NCBI GenBank assembly: GCA_937906455.1
Contig: CALCYT010000028.1
Location: 1 to 28,226 of the forward strand
DNA: 28,226 nt
Reading direction: 5' to 3'
From: an uncultured Bacteroidales bacterium
Lineage (GTDB): Bacteria > Bacteroidota > Bacteroidia > Bacteroidales > F082
Shown: piece by piece, positions 24,747-28,226 of the stretch
How the letters are laid out: each line of letters begins with the position of its first letter
Numbering within the stretch: position 1 is the first letter of the stretch
Made by a program: the position numbers and the translations under genes
The notes under the pieces: model-generated
The model's input: only the letters and a program-made list of their open reading frames with translations
What the model was told of the DNA's origin: nothing
Databases searched by the model: none

Positions 24747-26063
24747 TTATTTCACAAAGAATCCGCTGTAAGCCACTCCTAATGAGAACATCGGCTCGTT
24801 GTTGTACTGTTCCTTGAGGAATCGTTCGGCGAACTCTGCTTTTATCACCACCTGTTTTATCGGATAATAGTTCAACCCGAGTGTCATGATATGCCTCTCC
24901 GTCCAGTCGTACATGGTTATCGCCGAGGCGTAAGGGATGTAGCTGTCGTAGTAGTCGTAGCGGCCGAACACGAACAGTCTGCGTCCGCCGGCGCGTTGCT
25001 TGCCATGCAAGATGTCGTAAGCCACCTCACCGCCCACCGCTACAGCCTCCTCGCCGACGAGGGTGCGCGGATAGGGTGAGAAGCTCTGGTGATTGTTGTT
25101 TTTGTTGTATGCCGAGATGATGTCGGCGTCGTTGAGATGGCCGTAGTCGAAGTTGCCTCTGACGATGAACCCGTCAGCTCTGTAGTCGAACTCGGCGGTG
25201 CCGATGAACACGGTGCCTTTCACGTTTTTATATTTGTCGGACTCATTGGTTACGATGTCATTATTAAAGGTGTTGCCTATGTATCCGCTGACGCCGATAT
25301 GAAGATTCTTAATCGAGTAATTGTCGATGCGTACTGCGCCTGCGAGATTGTTAGCCACGCGGAACTCATACCCCGATGCGGAGCCGTTTTTCACCCAGTT
25401 GGCGTTAGTGAACATGTTAGAGTTCAAGGCGGGGACGACCATGGCTTCATAGCGCCATTTCCCCGCTCTGCCCCAGATGCTGATGCCTGTCTCATGCCAG
25501 GTGCAAGGCAGAATGGTGAATTCGCCTTCGGGACGATAAGCGGTGAAGAAGTCTGTCGGGAGGTGGGCGTTGTTGGTCTGTCCGACCGGCACTATGATAT
25601 GTCCCATCCTGATATTCAAGGCTTTAGAGAACGATTTCTGAATCCAAAACTGTTCGAGAGCCACCTCACCGCCGCGCTCTATCTCGTGTTCGAACTCGCC
25701 TGTCTCCTCTGCCTCGATCTCCACTGCCACCTCGTTGCCGCCATGCTCGAACTCTATCTCGCTGTACATCGTCCAGCCGTGACCGAAGTCATAGCCCACA
25801 TTGATGACGACGTGAGGCAAGTCGATTCTTCCGTGGCCTTTGGCGTCTTTATAACGGTCGGCATGTGAGTAGCGAAACATATTGTCGCTGTAGAAATTAC
25901 GGGTATAAACAGCCTCTCCGTAGCCTCCTAACAATAATTTTGATTTCTTAACTTGTTGGTTTTCAGAACTGATAGTGTCGTTGGCCGCAGCCATCACATC
26001 TTCCGGCAAGGAAAACACGAGGGCAGCCGCAAGCATAAAAAATGACAATAAAACCCTTTTCAT
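24747..26063 (-). CDS. Outer-membrane porin, OprP/OprO-like
   Basis: A 438-residue beta-barrel: signal peptide (about 1-26, MKRVLLSFFMLAAA ... VMAAA), then alternating amphipathic strands from LLLGGYGEAVYTRNF to the last strand MFSLGVAYSGFFVK. Motifs such as HVVINVGYDFGHGWTMYSEI and NIRMGHIIVPVGQTNN are usual in the phosphate-selective-porin superfamily, but the substrate is not given by that. A Glu-rich loop (111-133, EVAVEIEAEETGEFEHEIER) is unusual for an anion channel and would suit cations. It is the first gene of the porin-imelysin-DUF1111 run. Confidence 0.85.
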   Translation of the reverse strand: MKRVLLSFFMLAAALVFSLPEDVMAAANDTISSENQQVKKSKLLLGGYGEAVYTRNFYSDNMFRYSHADRYKDAKGHGRIDLPHVVINVGYDFGHGWTMYSEIEFEHGGNEVAVEIEAEETGEFEHEIERGGEVALEQFWIQKSFSKALNIRMGHIIVPVGQTNNAHLPTDFFTAYRPEGEFTILPCTWHETGISIWGRAGKWRYEAMVVPALNSNMFTNANWVKNGSASGYEFRVANNLAGAVRIDNYSIKNLHIGVSGYIGNTFNNDIVTNESDKYKNVKGTVFIGTAEFDYRADGFIVRGNFDYGHLNDADIISAYNKNNNHQSFSPYPRTLVGEEAVAVGGEVAYDILHGKQRAGGRRLFVFGRYDYYDSYIPYASAITMYDWTERHIMTLGLNYYPIKQVVIKAEFAERFLKEQYNNEPMFSLGVAYSGFFVK

Positions 26064-26095
26064 TTGATAAAAAACTAACGCATATTAATATGGTG

Positions 26096-26126
26096 CGAAA
26101 TTACGCCATAAAAACATGCGTTGTCA
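26096..26126 (-). promoter_or_regulatory. Candidate promoter for the porin operon
   Basis: Minus strand: TAATTTCG (26096-26103, one mismatch to TAnnTTTG), an 18-nt spacer and TGACA at 26122-26126. The leader would be about 25-30 nt. Weaker than the tRNA promoter. Confidence 0.4.
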
Positions 26127-26158
26127 TCACTATTTTTAGGGATTTTATGTCACACAAA

Positions 26159-26176
26159 ATACCCATTTTAGGGTAT
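26159..26176. promoter_or_regulatory. Candidate operator upstream of the porin operon
   Basis: Perfect 6-bp inverted repeat ATACCC-N6-GGGTAT, about 30 nt upstream of the proposed -33 element. It does not continue into a terminator stem and lies between the T9SS gene's terminator and the porin promoter. It could bind a dimeric regulator; which one is unknown. Confidence 0.35.
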
Positions 26177-26185
26177 GAATAGTAA

Positions 26186-26242
26186 AGGGGCGCGGCATGC
26201 AGGAGCCATCAAACGCTGATGGAGCCGTCACGCCGCGCCCCT
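26186..26242 (-). terminator. GC-rich terminator of the T9SS propeller/adhesin gene
   Basis: Outer 11-bp perfect stem (26186-26196 with 26232-26242), an internal loop of 9 nt on each side, and an inner 6-bp stem CCATCA/TGATGG (26206-26211, 26217-26222) with loop AACGC. It begins 8 nt after the stop codon on the minus strand and is followed by TTTACTATTC. Confidence 0.65.
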
Positions 26243-26249
26243 ATTGTTA

Positions 26250-27827
26250 TCACTCTTTCACGAACCTCTTACTCCTCACCACGTTCTCCGAGTTCATTCT
26301 GAGGAAGTAAGACCCTGCCGGGAGGTCTCGCACGTCGATGGTGAAGGTGTTGGAGCCTGCCACGCCACGGCGCACCAAGGCACCCGCCATGTTGTATATC
26401 TCATAGCTGTCAACGCTTTCCGAGCCGGTCACGTTAAGCATGTCGCTTGCCGGCACAGGATACACTTCCACTGTCGATGCGGCAGTCTCACCCACATTGT
26501 CGTCGTTGTATTCTCTGATGAGAGAGATATTGTCAACCACCACGGCGAACTGGTCTGTTGAGAAGAAGTGACGTATGGCGACCCATATCTCCTCACCATG
26601 ATATTCGCGCAAATCGACCTCATAGGTGATCCAGTCGCCTTCGAGCTTATGAGGAGTCAGTGTGGCCTCCCAAACGTCGATGAAGTCCTCCTCGACGGCA
26701 TCGGTCGTTGACACCGCCACGCCTATATGTTCGTTAGGATAGTTGGCATCTTTGGCGCAGGCGTCGAAGATGAGGTAGTCGTAGTTGAGCTTCCAAGGGC
26801 AGACGAGGTAGTTGTCAGGGTATAGCGGCTGTCCCAACAGCTCGTCTCTTGAGCGAGATATCATGCTATAGAGGTTGTCGGCGTTACCCCAGTTACGGTT
26901 CAGCTCCCAGTTGTATCCGTCACCGTCGGCGTCGATGGCCGTCCATTCGTTGAGGGCGTCCTCGAAGTCATAGAACACGTCGCCCTCAGGAGGTGTCGGA
27001 GGTGTCGGAGGCTCAGGTGTCTCACCTGTCTCAAGCGAGTAGATGCCAATATGGTTAGGGCTTGACGGCGAGTCGCCGTAGAAGCATATGTTGCCGTTGT
27101 ATTCGCCCACGAAGGCACCGCCGGCGCCACCGTAGATGACATAGCCGGGCGTGGTGGTGTAGTCAAGCACCGGCGTGTTGTTGAAAGAGTTGGTGGTGAT
27201 GTTGTAGTCATACACATAAGGTGTGATGCCTTGGTTGCAGAACATCAGTAGGTGCGCCTGTCCGATGGTGTCGGTATAATAGCCCGAGCCGTTGCAGTAC
27301 AGACCCGATGCCGGCACGCCGCTGAACGAAGCCTGCTGCTGTCCGCTGCGGTCGATGCGGATGAGCGACGTGGATGTGCCTACATAGAAACCGTCGTTGA
27401 CGGGGTCGTATGAGCAGTTGCGTATCGACTCAAGAGGAGTGTCAACATAGCCGATGAGCGTCTTGTTGACGAGGTCAACACAATAAAGTCTCGACTCATG
27501 TCCGTCGGCGGCACTGCCACCGTAGAAATACTGACCGTCGTAAGTCAAGTCGCGGAGATGGTCGCATCCGGGGATGTCAAACTCCTCGATGAGGTTGCCA
27601 TCGAAGTCGTATTTGTAGAACTGCGAGTTGACAGGAGGGTTGTTGTTGGGAGCCTTTGAATAAGTGCTCGTGTAGATGAACTCTCCGTCAGAAGCCACAT
27701 TCTGCTGACGTCCGGTGGTGGTGCGGAACTGTTTGACAAAATCCCACATGTCTTTCTCTTGCGCATTCATCGCCAACGGCAGTATAAACACCGCCAGCAA
27801 TGAGATAATAAAAAATTGTTTTCTCAT
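26250..27827 (-). CDS. T9SS surface protein: beta-propeller plus cleaved-adhesin domain
   Basis: A 525-residue secreted protein. Order: signal peptide (about 1-22, ending MNAQ), a propeller-like domain (about 25-268) with recurring blades (FIYTSTYSK, QFYKYDFDGNLIEEFDIPG, FYVGTSTSLIRID), a Pro-rich linker PEPPTPPTPP (271-280), a cleaved-adhesin-like jelly roll (about 285-440, FYDFEDALNEWTAIDADGDG ... VVDNISLI) related to gingipain and hemagglutinin domains, and a T9SS type A sorting domain (about 455-525, VEVYPVPASDMLNV ... SKRFVKE). Its ligand is unknown; related adhesin domains bind heme, matrix proteins or cells. The upstream gene, 38 nt away on the same strand, is the small anchored protein. 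It is separated from the porin operon by a terminator and promoter. Confidence 0.9.
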   Translation of the reverse strand: MRKQFFIISLLAVFILPLAMNAQEKDMWDFVKQFRTTTGRQQNVASDGEFIYTSTYSKAPNNNPPVNSQFYKYDFDGNLIEEFDIPGCDHLRDLTYDGQYFYGGSAADGHESRLYCVDLVNKTLIGYVDTPLESIRNCSYDPVNDGFYVGTSTSLIRIDRSGQQQASFSGVPASGLYCNGSGYYTDTIGQAHLLMFCNQGITPYVYDYNITTNSFNNTPVLDYTTTPGYVIYGGAGGAFVGEYNGNICFYGDSPSSPNHIGIYSLETGETPEPPTPPTPPEGDVFYDFEDALNEWTAIDADGDGYNWELNRNWGNADNLYSMISRSRDELLGQPLYPDNYLVCPWKLNYDYLIFDACAKDANYPNEHIGVAVSTTDAVEEDFIDVWEATLTPHKLEGDWITYEVDLREYHGEEIWVAIRHFFSTDQFAVVVDNISLIREYNDDNVGETAASTVEVYPVPASDMLNVTGSESVDSYEIYNMAGALVRRGVAGSNTFTIDVRDLPAGSYFLRMNSENVVRSKRFVKE

Positions 27828-27865
27828 AATGGTAATGTATTTAAAAATTACAAATAATTCTTGTT

Positions 27866-28111
27866 TTATCTTGAGCGTTTTCTTGCCACGGCGTAACCCG
27901 CGCCAAGGGCGGTCAGCACCAACAGACCGCTGCCGAGAGGAGCATCCTGGTCGCCGATGATGCCTCCAAGAGCACCTACAGGCAACGACAAGTCACTGTA
28001 TGAGCTGATGCCGCTCTCCCAGTCGTTGACAAACGTATCAAGCTTGTTCTGCGCATGACCCGCAAAACCCATCGTCATGATTATCACAATAGCTATTATC
28101 AGTTTTTTCAT
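27866..28111 (-). CDS. Small exported protein with C-terminal sorting-like tail
   Basis: An 81-residue protein of unknown function. It has a signal peptide (about 1-21, MKKLIIAIVIIMTMGFAGHA), a short middle (KLDTFVNDWESGISSYSDL) and a three-part tail: a short motif (DAPLG, 56-60), a hydrophobic stretch (about 61-75, SGLLVLTALGAGYA) and basic RKRSR at the end. That plan is the one used by sortase (LPXTG), PEP-CTERM and similar sorting signals; it resembles from memory the short PID/PLG-type tails of Bacteroidota. No sorting enzyme is visible in the window. It lies between two T9SS cargo genes and is probably co-transcribed with the 525-residue one. It has no T9SS domain of its own. Confidence 0.8.
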   Translation of the reverse strand: MKKLIIAIVIIMTMGFAGHAQNKLDTFVNDWESGISSYSDLSLPVGALGGIIGDQDAPLGSGLLVLTALGAGYAVARKRSR

Positions 28112-28142
28112 CTTATTATGTATTTTTAATTATTTCCAAAAA

Positions 28143-28190
28143 TCTAACATCTAACGACTAACGACTAACGACTAACGACTAACGACTACC
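28143..28190 (-). repeat. Heptanucleotide array (ACTAACG type)
   Basis: Units TCTAACA, TCTAACG, four ACTAACG (28157-28184) and a partial ACTACC. It lies between the small tailed gene and the truncated gene at the window edge and contains that gene's stop codon (28172-28174). Confidence 0.85.
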
Positions 28191-28226
28191 TTCTGCGTCC
28201 TCATCTCGTTCCCTACCAGTCTCAGC
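28172..28226 (-). CDS. 3' end of a T9SS cargo gene (partial)
   Basis: Seventeen codons and a stop, read from the window edge: LRLVGNEMRTQKVVVSR. This fits the end of a T9SS type A sorting domain (compare YLVRANGEVTKVVKR and YFLRMNSENVVRSKRFVKE in this window). The last two codons and the stop come from the heptamer array. The rest of the gene is outside the window, so nothing can be said about its catalytic or binding domains. The frame is short, so the call rests on motif similarity. Confidence 0.6.
   Translation of the reverse strand, partial: LRLVGNEMRTQKVVVSR

Noticed and set aside
25089..25868. Long open frame antisense to the porin gene (259 codons)
   Set aside because: Shadow frame; no domain, and the porin gene is clearly real.
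19799..26063. Nitrite-reductase (NrfHA) locus, suggested by the CcsBA/NrfI-like gene
   Set aside because: There is no pentaheme NrfA or NrfH; the only c-type cytochrome is the DUF1111 protein with two CxxCH motifs.
28143..28190. CRISPR array
   Set aside because: Units are 7 nt with no spacers and no cas genes; it is a simple tandem repeat.

Overview
The window looks like chromosomal DNA of a member of the Bacteroidota, most likely Bacteroidales. Evidence: two complete proteins and one truncated protein end in type IX secretion (T9SS) C-terminal sorting domains; Omp28- and DUF6029-type proteins are present; several promoters fit the Bacteroidota pattern (TTTG or TTGAC at -33, TAnnTTTG at -7); and Shine-Dalgarno sequences are nearly absent. 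There is no transposase, integrase, phage gene or CRISPR array. No gene-free stretch exceeds 300 bases; the longest (1153-1445) is filled with promoters and repeats.

Layout. 1-1152 (-): an M20 amidohydrolase. 1446-5758 (+): manA, a TlpA-like thioredoxin, a DUF6029 protein and an Omp28-type lipoprotein. 5787-5860 (-): an initiator tRNA-Met with its own promoter and terminator. 5944-8714 (+): era, der and an Hsp15-like S4 protein. 8804-12190 (-): a large gingipain-like C25 peptidase exported by T9SS. 12308-14575 (+): a lipoprotein GH3 glycosidase. 14610-17527 (+): a compact run of polysaccharide deacetylase, FemAB/GNAT-like acyltransferase and upp. 17687-19805 (+): an NSS sodium symporter and a helix-hairpin-helix protein. 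19799-26063 (-): read in transcription order, an outer-membrane porin, an imelysin lipoprotein, a di-heme DUF1111 lipoprotein and a CcsBA cytochrome c maturation protein. 26250-28226 (-): a T9SS propeller/adhesin protein, a small protein with a C-terminal membrane anchor that resembles a sorting tail, and the last codons of another T9SS cargo.

How the genes fit together. The porin-imelysin-DUF1111-CcsBA run reads as one envelope module, probably for iron or another metal: a channel, a metal-binding lipoprotein, a c-type cytochrome and the machine that attaches its heme. The TlpA/DUF6029/Omp28 group looks like an envelope thiol-redox module. The C25 peptidase, GH3 enzyme and T9SS proteins suit a protein- and glycan-degrading lifestyle.

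Most unusual are two families of small repeats scattered between, and in places inside, the genes. One is a palindromic module (GTCATTTCGA...GAGAAATC), which also forms an in-frame piece of the helix-hairpin-helix protein. The other is a set of heptanucleotide arrays that sit at gene ends, two of which contain the stop codon of a neighbouring gene. One array is present as an exact 55-nt inverted copy at the two ends of a 17.6-kb segment.
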